Positions 15,461 through 22,944 of a DNA stretch of 64,000 bases are shown piece by piece. Under the pieces are notes generated by a model. It saw nothing but the letters and a program-made list of their open reading frames with translations. It searched no databases and had not been told where the DNA came from. The position numbers and the translations under genes were made by a program. Source of the stretch: Pseudoalteromonas xiamenensis (GTDB lineage Bacteria > Pseudomonadota > Gammaproteobacteria > Enterobacterales > Alteromonadaceae); the NCBI RefSeq assembly GCF_042431545.1, contig NZ_JBHLYX010000030.1. The stretch is one strand, 5' to 3'. Positions within the stretch are counted from its first letter, which is position 1; each line of letters begins with the position of its first letter.

Positions 15461-17961
15461 ACCGTCCACTCCAAGCCCATGACTTTTAAGTGTCTTGCCA
15501 CTTTATCACTCAGGTTTTCTACCGATTGGGTAAGGGCAGGCAGTGGTTCGCTGTAGCGCTCTTCCAGTTCTTTGACGCGATTGGCTAGTTGCTGGGTGAC
15601 GCGCTCGATTTCGGCGACGATATTGCTTTCAAGCGTCGCTAGCCATTTATCGTCCACAATCAGGGATTTGATTTCATCGATGCTGAGTTTGGGGTATTGC
15701 TTAAACACCGCTAAATCCAGCGCATCTTGCGCTTCTTTTAGGGCTTTTTTGGCATCGGCCTCAAGATCAAACAGCTTTTTGGCTTGTTTTAGCGCGGCCT
15801 TTTCATCCGAGTCGGTGGCTAGTTTCAAACGCGCCGTGACCGTGGCTTTGGTGACTTTGTCTTTGTCGTTCAGCGCATCATTCAGCAAGCCGTCTTCGCC
15901 ACTGTTTTCCTCGAGGAAGGTTTCAAGCTCTTGGCTGGCGCTATCAAGGAGCGATTGCAGATTATCCACTTTAGCTTGTTCAGCGGCAAAAAAGCGCGCG
16001 ACGATTAACGCCGGTGGTATCAGTTCAGCTTTGTATTTGGCTTTGCCAATCACTAAATCAGGCGATTCTTTGAGTTTTTCGCCTTTTTTGACGACTAACT
16101 CACGCAGCACTTTGCCTGCTGGCCAGCCGTCTTGCACTAGCACATACACATCGTCTTGCATGGACTCCGCCCAGTAGTCCATCAGGATCTGGTAAATATC
16201 GTATTTACTCAGCAGTGGCGTTTGCGCATAGCTTTGCAACAGGTCTTCGCTGATACGATGAATAATCTGTTTGGGTGTTATGTCCATGGATGGACGGTAT
16301 GCCGAATCGCCAGGAGGCAGCGATTCGGCCTCGCCAAATGCAATACCTTGCAGGTTTGAGCGCTGCGCCCACTCGGTAAACGGCATTAAGCTTTGTGCAG
16401 CAAAGGTTTTGAACTCGTCATGGTTCAGGATGGTGTTTTTCACCTCGGAGGCTTTGACCAAGGCTTTGCTGTAACCCTCACGCGCAGGTTCGAACAGCGT
16501 GGCGCGAATGCTCGGGAAGACTTGCCAGTAACGCTCTAAAGCATCGATGTCGCGGTTTGGAATACCGCCTTGCAGATGAGCGCTTAAATCGTGCAGGTCT
16601 TCCGGTTCGCTGGAGTCGATATAACGCGGAATATTGAGGTTGTAGTCGTTACCGGCGATTTCACTGAGCGGCACCATACGCGAGTAGCGCGGCAGTTCTA
16701 GCTGCTTGGTGAAGACATCGACGATTTTATGAATATCTTGGCTGCGCAGGCGGTTTTTATTGCCGTCTTTGGCAAAGCCTTTGCTGGCATCGACCATAAA
16801 GATGCCCTGTTTTTCACTGGCTTCACCAGTCGCGCTGAGGGCTCTTTGCTGCGCGTGCTCTTTATCGATGACGATAATACAGGCAGGAATACCGGTGCCG
16901 TAAAACAGGTTAGCAGGCAAGCCGATAATGCCTTTGATGTAACCTTGTTTAATCAGGTTTTCACGAATGCGTGCTTCGGCATTGCCACGAAACAATACGC
17001 CGTGAGGCAGAATGACTGCACCTTTGCCCGTGCTTTTTAAACTTTTAATGATGTGCAGTAAAAAGGTGTAGTCGCCGTTTTTCTCTGGTGGAACCCCCCA
17101 ATTGAAGCGGCCAAACTCGTCGTCGTTCGGGTTAATGCCACTGGTCCAGTTTTTGTTGGAAAACGGTGGGTTGGCCACGGCGAAATCAAAAGTCTTAAGT
17201 TGGCCGTTTGCCTCTTTCCACTGCGGGTCGGCAATGGTATTGCCTTTCCAGATTTTGGCGGTCGCATTATTATGCAAAATCATGTTCATACGCGCCAAGG
17301 CACTGGTGGCGTTATCCATCTCTTGGCCAAAAATACTCAAGCCACGCGGCGCTTCATCACTGGCTTTTAACAACAGCGAGCCCGAGCCGCAGGTTGGGTC
17401 GTAGACGGAGGCATCTTGCGGAGTATTACTATCAATACCAATCACTTTAGAAAGGATGCGTGACACTTCCGATGGCGTATAAAACTGCCCTTTGGATTTA
17501 CCCGATTCAGTAGCAAAGTGGCGCATTAGGTATTCGTAGGCATCACCCAACAAGTCATCGCCATCGGCGCGGTTATCGCCAAGGTTTAGCCCTTCAAAAA
17601 TGCCGACCAGCTTACCTAGGCGGTCAACCATTTCTTTGCCTTTGCCGAGCTTGTCTTCGTCGTTAAAGTCGGCAACGTCGATGACGCCTTTGAGATCGTT
17701 TTCTTCGGCCAGCGCGCTGATGACTTTGTTGATTTTGTCGCCAATTTCTTTGTCGCCTTTCAGGGCAACCATATCGTCAAAACTGGCACCTGGCGGCACT
17801 ACAATCATGCCGTAAGGGTCGCCTTTGTACTTATCAGAGACATACTTCATAAACAGCATGGTCAGCACATAGTCTTTGTACTGGCTGGCATCCATACCGC
17901 CGCGCAGCTCGTCACAGCTAGCCCAAAGGGAAGAGTAAAGTTCGGTTTTCTTAATGGCCAT
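15457..17961 (-). CDS. hsdM: Type I restriction enzyme, M subunit (HsdM)
   Basis: 834-aa adenine methyltransferase that, with HsdS, protects host DNA and forms the restriction complex with HsdR. HsdM_N at about 1-150, SAM motif I DPTCGSGS (188-195), catalytic NPPF (264-267), and QGGIPNRDID further on. The protein is longer than the roughly 500-aa K-12 type. The extra C-terminal part (about 500-834) is rich in Lys, Glu and Ala with coiled-coil character (LKQAKKLFDLEADAKKALKE). GC content here is higher than in the chromosomal genes nearby, in keeping with transfer. ATG 17961 follows GGAACCC, 9 bp after the regulator gene. Confidence 0.96.
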   Translation of the reverse strand: MAIKKTELYSSLWASCDELRGGMDASQYKDYVLTMLFMKYVSDKYKGDPYGMIVVPPGASFDDMVALKGDKEIGDKINKVISALAEENDLKGVIDVADFNDEDKLGKGKEMVDRLGKLVGIFEGLNLGDNRADGDDLLGDAYEYLMRHFATESGKSKGQFYTPSEVSRILSKVIGIDSNTPQDASVYDPTCGSGSLLLKASDEAPRGLSIFGQEMDNATSALARMNMILHNNATAKIWKGNTIADPQWKEANGQLKTFDFAVANPPFSNKNWTSGINPNDDEFGRFNWGVPPEKNGDYTFLLHIIKSLKSTGKGAVILPHGVLFRGNAEARIRENLIKQGYIKGIIGLPANLFYGTGIPACIIVIDKEHAQQRALSATGEASEKQGIFMVDASKGFAKDGNKNRLRSQDIHKIVDVFTKQLELPRYSRMVPLSEIAGNDYNLNIPRYIDSSEPEDLHDLSAHLQGGIPNRDIDALERYWQVFPSIRATLFEPAREGYSKALVKASEVKNTILNHDEFKTFAAQSLMPFTEWAQRSNLQGIAFGEAESLPPGDSAYRPSMDITPKQIIHRISEDLLQSYAQTPLLSKYDIYQILMDYWAESMQDDVYVLVQDGWPAGKVLRELVVKKGEKLKESPDLVIGKAKYKAELIPPALIVARFFAAEQAKVDNLQSLLDSASQELETFLEENSGEDGLLNDALNDKDKVTKATVTARLKLATDSDEKAALKQAKKLFDLEADAKKALKEAQDALDLAVFKQYPKLSIDEIKSLIVDDKWLATLESNIVAEIERVTQQLANRVKELEERYSEPLPALTQSVENLSDKVARHLKVMGLEWTV

Positions 17962-17970
17962 TTGGGTTCC

Positions 17971-18195
17971 TTAATCTTTCATCGTCTGGCTTTTGGCCGG
18001 AATATGTTCCAATAATTGGTTTAACTCGCAGTTAAACAAATCACACAGCTTATCGAGCGCCTCTAAGTCCACCTTAAGCGCAGTTTCTTTGTACAGTAGC
18101 GTGACGGTGGTACGGCTGAGGCCGGTTTCACGCATCACGTCGCTAATGCGCATTTTTCTCTCACCCATTAATCGGGCTAGGTGGCAGCGGATCAT
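17971..18195 (-). CDS. Small HTH (XRE/Cro-type) regulator of the hsd operon
   Basis: 74 aa, one helix-turn-helix domain (MRISDVMRETGLSRTTVTLL) with the C-terminal pattern of the family (LDKLCDLFNCELNQLLEHIP). It is the first gene of the hsd operon, with a 9-bp gap to hsdM. Regulators in this place are usually thought to time methylase and restriction expression after entry into a new host. The A/T-rich upstream DNA contains the inverted repeat CTCAACTTATTTGAG (18274-18288), a candidate operator. Confidence 0.85.
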   Translation of the reverse strand: MIRCHLARLMGERKMRISDVMRETGLSRTTVTLLYKETALKVDLEALDKLCDLFNCELNQLLEHIPAKSQTMKD

Positions 18196-18273
18196 GCTCT
18201 CTCCACGGTGTTTTCTTAACCATAAACTTGGGGGTTTTTCACTGTTGCTTACCCTACCATGATTATGATTATT

Positions 18274-18288
18274 CTCAACTTATTTGAG
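18274..18288. promoter_or_regulatory. Candidate operator upstream of the hsd regulator
   Basis: CTCAA-N5-TTGAG inverted repeat in the A/T-rich DNA upstream of the HTH gene. Position and symmetry suggest autoregulation; nothing more can be shown. Confidence 0.35.
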
Positions 18289-18467
18289 TTAAAACCAAAT
18301 AATTGAGCGTATTTGTTATTCGTTCGGTGCTTGTTATTGGTATGCTGGCGGTTCACGGGAATGCCTCTAGCGGTATTGTCTGTGTTGGACTTCAAGCCTC
18401 GCTAGCTATTTGTGTTGACTGGCGGTGCACTACAAGGCGACAAGCCCACACAGGATTTATCGCCTTT

Positions 18468-20210
18468 TTAGTCATCCAAGATGCTGCCTTTCACGCAGTA
18501 CATTCGCGGGCGTGTGTTGTCGGGCAGGCTGACTTTGCGCTGTGGTCGGGTGCCATCGGGGACTAGGTAGCCTGCGGCCATCAGTGCTTTGGCGGCGCGA
18601 TCTGGGCTTAGGCCTTCGGTGGCTTCGCGCCAGCCGGTTGGGTAAAACAGGTAAAGGGTTTGTGGACCGCTGGTGTCTATCCACCCGGCGCGTTGGCGTA
18701 CTTGGCTGCTGTAACCGGTTTGCTTAGGCGTAAAGCGGCTTTCGCCATGCTGCTCAATAAAACTGCGTACTTGGCGAATGGCTTGTTGGTCTTCATTGGC
18801 GGCCACTCCACCGCGGGCGAGTATCCATTGGTTAAGCTGGCTTAAACAAGCGGCTTCGACACTTTGGGTTGGCCAATCGAGTACTTTGGCTTGAATGGCT
18901 AACAACCCAGCACTAGCCAGTAAGGCAAACTTTTCGGCGACCCGGCGCACTTGGCCGTCAGCCTCGGGTGGCAAGCTGGCTAAAAAACATTGGCGTACAT
19001 TTTGGAAAACGGGTCGTACCTGCGCGCTGTGCTGCGTTAAATGCCGTAACCAGTCCATGGCCAAGCAACCGTAGTATTGGCGACTTTGCTGTTTAAGAAG
19101 ATCGGCTAAATCGGCGGCGTTCATACCATGGCTATGGTTAAACACGCCCATTTGCGCACCGGCATCGGCACTGAGATCAATCACGCGCACTTGCTGCCCC
19201 GCTTTCACGCGTTTGCCGATACTGGCCAGATGGCTTTCGAGCGTCACTTCACCAGTGGATAAAAACACTAAACGCCAACGGGCGGGTAAGCGCATTTCAC
19301 CGTATTTGCCTGCACGGGTTTTACCTTGGCCATTTGCAAGCATATAAGCGACATCGCCAGCCTCTTTGGGGTCAACTTCGCCCATTTCATCGAGCGCCAA
19401 CAAGGCATCGTTATGCGCTAATGCTGTGCCTTCTAAACCGTTGGCCGTGGCACGCCAACTGTGGCGCAGTTGATTAGGTTCGCCCCACACCGATAATGCC
19501 GGATACAGCGCCGCGGTTTTACCAGTACTGCTGGCACCGTAGAGGTGTAAACCAAAACCATCCACCCCGCACAATTGCAACAAAGGCGCAGCCAGTGCAG
19601 CGCAGACACCAACGATTAATAGCGGGTTATCCAGACAATAACGGCCAACGTGCTGCCGCCAACTGTCGCTACTACCTTGTTGAATAAAGCCTTCTATCGG
19701 GTGCATGGTTTGCAGCACCATGCGCGGGTTGTTGCTGTGTTCGCTTGGGTAAAAGGTGAGGCGCGGATGCACATAAGCGTGGTGATGCCAGCCAATGCAG
19801 TTCACGCTGATGGCCTTTTGCGTAGCCAGTTCGCCCATTTGTTGAATAAACAGCGAGAGCAACTGCCGCGCTTTGACACTGTTACTCAGCCGCATGCCTC
19901 GGCTGAGTAATATCCGACGGTACTCGCTGCCGTCTCCGGCCAATAGTTCTGCTGGCATAGCCCAGTAGCGATGGCGATTGTCATCGTCTAACCAGTGCAA
20001 TAAATAGCCGTAGTTCTCCCCTTGCGGATCGCGGGTGCGGGCAGCCACTTGCAACCAAGAGCAGATTTTAACTGGGCTATCTTGCCCCGTTGGTTGCATC
20101 ACCAGCCAGTTTTGCGCGTTATAGGCAAAACCAGCTGGTAATGTTGGCTCGTTGCTAGGCATATCACTGGCAGATAATTGGTTTAATGCTGATGGTTTAT
20201 CCACGGCCAT
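18468..20210 (-). CDS. DUF927 superfamily 3-like helicase/ATPase
   Basis: 580 aa, DUF927 (CHC2-associated helicase-like) protein as found in integrative elements, probably a replication helicase for the excised element. Seen: a distinctive VNCIGWHHHAYVHP block, Walker A LYGASSTGKTAAL, Walker B LLALDEMGEVDP, sensor LVFLSTGEVTLESH, and RVKAGQQVRVIDL. No primase domain is present, so another protein or host primase would be needed. The start is taken as the ATG at 20210, overlapping alpA by 14 bp; the frame continues to a TTG at 20237. GC is clearly higher than in core genes nearby. A GGCGA...TCGCC hairpin sits at the 3' end (18434-18466). Confidence 0.85.
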   Translation of the reverse strand: MAVDKPSALNQLSASDMPSNEPTLPAGFAYNAQNWLVMQPTGQDSPVKICSWLQVAARTRDPQGENYGYLLHWLDDDNRHRYWAMPAELLAGDGSEYRRILLSRGMRLSNSVKARQLLSLFIQQMGELATQKAISVNCIGWHHHAYVHPRLTFYPSEHSNNPRMVLQTMHPIEGFIQQGSSDSWRQHVGRYCLDNPLLIVGVCAALAAPLLQLCGVDGFGLHLYGASSTGKTAALYPALSVWGEPNQLRHSWRATANGLEGTALAHNDALLALDEMGEVDPKEAGDVAYMLANGQGKTRAGKYGEMRLPARWRLVFLSTGEVTLESHLASIGKRVKAGQQVRVIDLSADAGAQMGVFNHSHGMNAADLADLLKQQSRQYYGCLAMDWLRHLTQHSAQVRPVFQNVRQCFLASLPPEADGQVRRVAEKFALLASAGLLAIQAKVLDWPTQSVEAACLSQLNQWILARGGVAANEDQQAIRQVRSFIEQHGESRFTPKQTGYSSQVRQRAGWIDTSGPQTLYLFYPTGWREATEGLSPDRAAKALMAAGYLVPDGTRPQRKVSLPDNTRPRMYCVKGSILDD

Positions 20211-20439
20211 AAGCAGCACCGATACGGCGGGTTTCAATCCACTGGTCGATATCGCTTTCTAACCAGCCCACAGCACGCGCACCAATACGAATGGATCGCG
20301 GAAATTCACCATTGGCCATTAGGGCATAAATGGTACTGCGGCCAAAGCCTGTTTTTGCCTTTACCTCGGGCAAGCGCAAAATCCGCTGCTGACGCGCTGG
20401 GTGTACTGAGTTTGTGGGTGACTGTGTGGTTAGGTTCAT
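20197..20439 (-). CDS. alpA: AlpA family excisionase / regulator
   Basis: 80-aa MerR-like winged HTH protein of the AlpA family: RLPEVKAKTGFGRSTIYALM, then FPRSIRIGARAVGWLESD and IDQWIETRR. Such proteins act as activators of integrase genes or as recombination directionality factors in P4-like islands. The start at 20439 is preceded by GAGGAAG; an in-frame extension to 20526 is not needed. It precedes and overlaps the DUF927 gene, forming an early-type operon with it. The TGCCCCA repeats lie upstream. Confidence 0.9.
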   Translation of the reverse strand: MNLTTQSPTNSVHPARQQRILRLPEVKAKTGFGRSTIYALMANGEFPRSIRIGARAVGWLESDIDQWIETRRIGAAYGRG

Positions 20440-20826
20440 TGTTTGCTTCCTCACTGATCTGTTAAGTTCAGTTAGGAGTTTGCCAGTACTAAACGGACGC
20501 AGTAGGCAGATAAATGCCCAGATCATGCAGCTTTCTGAGGGTACAAGTAGCTACCTGCCCCAGAATTGACATAATGCCCCAAGTCATAAATACCGTATGG
20601 GCAGGGTTGGTGTGTGCCTAAGTGGCGTGAATTAAGGCGTTGCCCAAACTGCCCCAAAAGCCCAAGGGATGAGTGCCAAAAGCTTTCTCAAAAAGGGAAA
20701 GTCTTGCTCAATTAGAACGCCATAACACTTTTATGCGCATATAAATGTAAAATTACGCACTTTTATGCGCCAAAAAATGTAGGCTAAGTTATACTACAGG
20801 CAGTTAACAGTCTTAATTGGCGGGAA
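20440..20826. other. 387-bp divergent control region with two repeat families
   Basis: This gap lies between alpA (minus) and the DUF4143 ATPase (plus). TGCCCCA occurs at 20556-20562, 20575-20581 and about 20650-20656, with a TTGCCCA variant at 20640-20646; the same word clusters at 4735-4818. Nearer the ATPase gene there is a 13-bp direct repeat. A likely -10 TATACT is at 20790-20795. Confidence 0.5.
20726..20770 (+). repeat. CACTTTTATGCGC direct repeat before the DUF4143 gene
   Basis: CACTTTTATGCGC is repeated exactly at 20726-20738 and 20758-20770, 32 bp apart (about three helical turns), each followed by a similar A/T stretch ending AAATGTA. It lies just upstream of a TATACT box (20790-20795), so a regulator-binding function is plausible. 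Confidence 0.65.
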
Positions 20827-22146
20827 ATGACAATGCAGCGTAACTTACTTAACGCCTTAATGGCATGGAAAAACCAATCTGTGCGCAAGCCATTATTAAT
20901 CGATGGCGCAAGACAAACAGGTAAGACCTATCTGCTGCAAGAGTTATTTGGTAACACCTTTGCCAACATCCTTCGTATCGACTTCCTTGAAAACCCTGCT
21001 TACAAAGAGGCGTTCGATGGCTCGTTGTCACCTGACGAGCTAGTAATGAACATTGAGTTGTTAACCAACCAAGCGTTCAATCCAGAAACCGACTTGCTGA
21101 TATTAGATGAAATTGGAGAATGTGAACGAGCCGTAACTTCGCTGAAGTATTTTGCCGAAAAAGCACCGTCCTATTTTGTCGCAGCCAGCGGTTCGAACAT
21201 TGGTTTGCTCAATACCTTCCCTGTAGGCAAGGTAGAACAATACAATTTACGACCACTGACCTTCCAAGAATTTATTTACGCATCCAACGAGCAAGCACTG
21301 ATCAAAGCATTTGATAGTCAAGCAAGCACACCGGCGGTGCACACTAAATTGATGGATAAACTAACCGACTATTTTTTTACCGGTGGTATGCCGGAAGCCG
21401 TTTCTGCTTGGTATCAGTTTAAGGATTCAAGCATTCTAGAGCGTGTTGAAAAAGTCACAAAAATTCATGCCGATTTAGTTGAAGGTTATCGCCGCGATTT
21501 CGGTAAGTACGCGGGCAAGGTCGATGCCACACTGATTGAATCAGTATTTAATAGCATTCCAGCGCAGCTATCACTTGTCAGCGATGAGTCGGTTAAACGC
21601 TTTAAATTTAAGCATGTGCATGAGCGTAAATCTCGTTATAGCGATTTTGAAACCGCGATCCATTGGCTTAACTGCTGCCGCTTAGCTTTGCCAAACTACC
21701 CTATTGAAGGATTGCCGAAATCTCCGCTGGCGGCCTATAAAAAAGACAATATGGTTAAACTGTTTCTGTTTGATGTGGGCCTGCTCAATCATATGCTGGG
21801 CAGCAGTTATAAAGAGATTAAGCAACAAAACTATGAATACAAAGGCTATGTGGCTGAAAACTTTGTGCAACAAGAGCTCACAGCTATTGGCGTTGACCCA
21901 AGCTATTCATGGAATGACGCCCGCGCCGAAATCGAATTTATTTTGGCGACCGATGAAGGGGATATCATCCCCGTTGAAGTCAAAAGTGGTAAACGTACAA
22001 GAGCAAAATCGTTGGCATCCTACGTTGAAAAATGTACTCCAAGTAAAACCTTTAAGTTAACGGGTACACAAGGCTCTTCAGCGTTAGAACAAACCAATAT
22101 CGTGATGCCTTTGTATTTCACGCAGTATTTACCTCAGAGATGGTAA
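20827..22146 (+). CDS. AAA_14 / DUF4143 ATPase
   Basis: 439 aa. The N-terminal AAA domain has Walker A IDGARQTGKTYLL, Walker B LLILDEIGEC and sensor YFVAASGSN. The C-terminal DUF4143 part holds a nuclease-like stretch YSWNDARAEIEFIL ... IIPVEVKSGKR (E-x9-15-ExK pattern). These P-loop ATPases are common in islands and have been suggested to act in defence or as toxins, without a settled role. Start ATG 20827; a second ATG at 20833 is possible. It is the only plus-strand gene in the right part of the island and has its own repeat-bearing promoter region. Confidence 0.85.
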   Translation: MTMQRNLLNALMAWKNQSVRKPLLIDGARQTGKTYLLQELFGNTFANILRIDFLENPAYKEAFDGSLSPDELVMNIELLTNQAFNPETDLLILDEIGECERAVTSLKYFAEKAPSYFVAASGSNIGLLNTFPVGKVEQYNLRPLTFQEFIYASNEQALIKAFDSQASTPAVHTKLMDKLTDYFFTGGMPEAVSAWYQFKDSSILERVEKVTKIHADLVEGYRRDFGKYAGKVDATLIESVFNSIPAQLSLVSDESVKRFKFKHVHERKSRYSDFETAIHWLNCCRLALPNYPIEGLPKSPLAAYKKDNMVKLFLFDVGLLNHMLGSSYKEIKQQNYEYKGYVAENFVQQELTAIGVDPSYSWNDARAEIEFILATDEGDIIPVEVKSGKRTRAKSLASYVEKCTPSKTFKLTGTQGSSALEQTNIVMPLYFTQYLPQRW

Positions 22147-22167
22147 AGGCGCGTTGCTTAGCCCCGA

Positions 22168-22210
22168 AGGTCTACACAAAGTTACCTTAGGGATAACAAT
22201 TTGTAGACCT
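22168..22210 (+). repeat. Nested inverted repeat after the DUF4143 gene
   Basis: AGGTCTACA (22168-22176) pairs with TGTAGACCT (22202-22210), and the loop contains a second GTTACC...GGATAAC pairing. It may terminate the ATPase transcript, but no T-tract follows. Confidence 0.5.
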
Positions 22211-22286
22211 GATGCTTACCATTCGACACTCAGTCTTACCTCTCTTGGATACCATAGTACCCATACTGAGCTTATTTCTATTAAAA

Positions 22287-22304
22287 TGGACACTATAATG
22301 TCCA
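22287..22304. promoter_or_regulatory. TGGACA-N6-TGTCCA operator-like inverted repeat
   Basis: TGGACA CTATAA TGTCCA is symmetrical and its centre resembles a -10 element (extended TATAAT, 22294-22299). This is typical of a repressor site on a promoter, yet no gene follows before the island end. Confidence 0.5.
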
Positions 22305-22500
22305 CTTCAGACTAAGTGAGCTTTCTGCTGACTCATTACTATCGCGTAGAACCAGTGAAAAAATGGCAAAGCTATGTTGACGGAAATCGTGCTCGATAAA
22401 GCCCTTCAAAACTGCTATGTTTTAGCTCTAACAGCAGCATAAAAACGGCACTGTTTTTCCATTGCTAACCACTAAGATTTAGTAAAAGCCATAGGCAAGT

Positions 22501-22521
22501 GGTGGGCAGTTTGGTGGGCAA
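22501..22521. repeat. Right-end integrase arm-type repeats
   Basis: GGTGGGCAG (22501-22509) and GGTGGGCAA (22513-22521), spaced 12 bp exactly as the pair at 2868-2888 beside attL. Confidence 0.6.
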
Positions 22522-22589
22522 ACAGGCATTTTTGAACGGTTTCTTTTCGATAAGTTATTGAGTTTTTTAGGGTCTAGCCCGCTGCTCAA

Positions 22590-22617
22590 TGAGCAGATTC
22601 AGAATATCGAGTAATTC
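22590..22617 (+). repeat. attR: displaced end of the original yicC
   Basis: Encodes LNEQIQNIE-stop in frame from 22585, i.e. the last YicC codons, and matches 2724-2751 at 24 of 28 positions. It is followed by a hairpin (22626-22651) that fits as the displaced terminator. Confidence 0.85.
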
Positions 22618-22892
22618 CACACATCGGGACAGGTTTGTTTCAATCTGTCCCTCTATAAAACGCCTCAGTTTCTCGCATTCATAATTTCGACCCTTTAATG
22701 CATTTGTCCACTTCCCCATTGATGAAACTCATCTGCCATTTCAATTATCTGCAAAGTAGAGAAAGACTTAACTATTAGGCTTTAACCTTGAATATTTGCA
22801 AGCAGACATGGATTCGTTGTGCATGGTACTGCAAAGAACTCTATTGATTAACGAGATTTCGGTTGGTTCTGAGCTGGGTGTTGTTTGAAAAT

Positions 22893-22920
22893 AAAAAGCC
22901 AGTGACAGGCACTGGCTTTT
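22893..22920 (-). terminator. Terminator of the giant surface-protein gene
   Basis: AAAGCCAGTG / CACTGGCTTT with a short loop and, on the minus strand, a following T-rich TTTTTATTTTC. It is 25 bp past the stop codon. Confidence 0.85.
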
Positions 22921-22944
22921 CGCATCAATGCGTTATGGCGCAGT

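Larger units (their letters stand above)
22147..22944. other. Right island end and chromosomal junction
   Basis: No gene is seen. In order: the hairpin at 22168-22210, the TGGACA inverted repeat at 22287-22304, integrase arm-type repeats (22501-22521), the attR copy of the yicC end (22590-22617), a GGGACAG/CTGTCCC hairpin that probably was the original yicC terminator (22626-22651), a featureless stretch, and the terminator of the giant gene (22893-22920). Confidence 0.6.

Noticed and set aside
22185..22201. TTAGGGATAACA resembling an I-SceI site
   Set aside because: Only part of the 18-bp site is matched and the bases are part of a hairpin; chance likeness.
3100..22617. Naming the island an SXT-mobilizable MGI
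   Set aside because: The yicC site fits, but I found no rdfM-like gene and cannot recognise an SXT-type oriT by eye.
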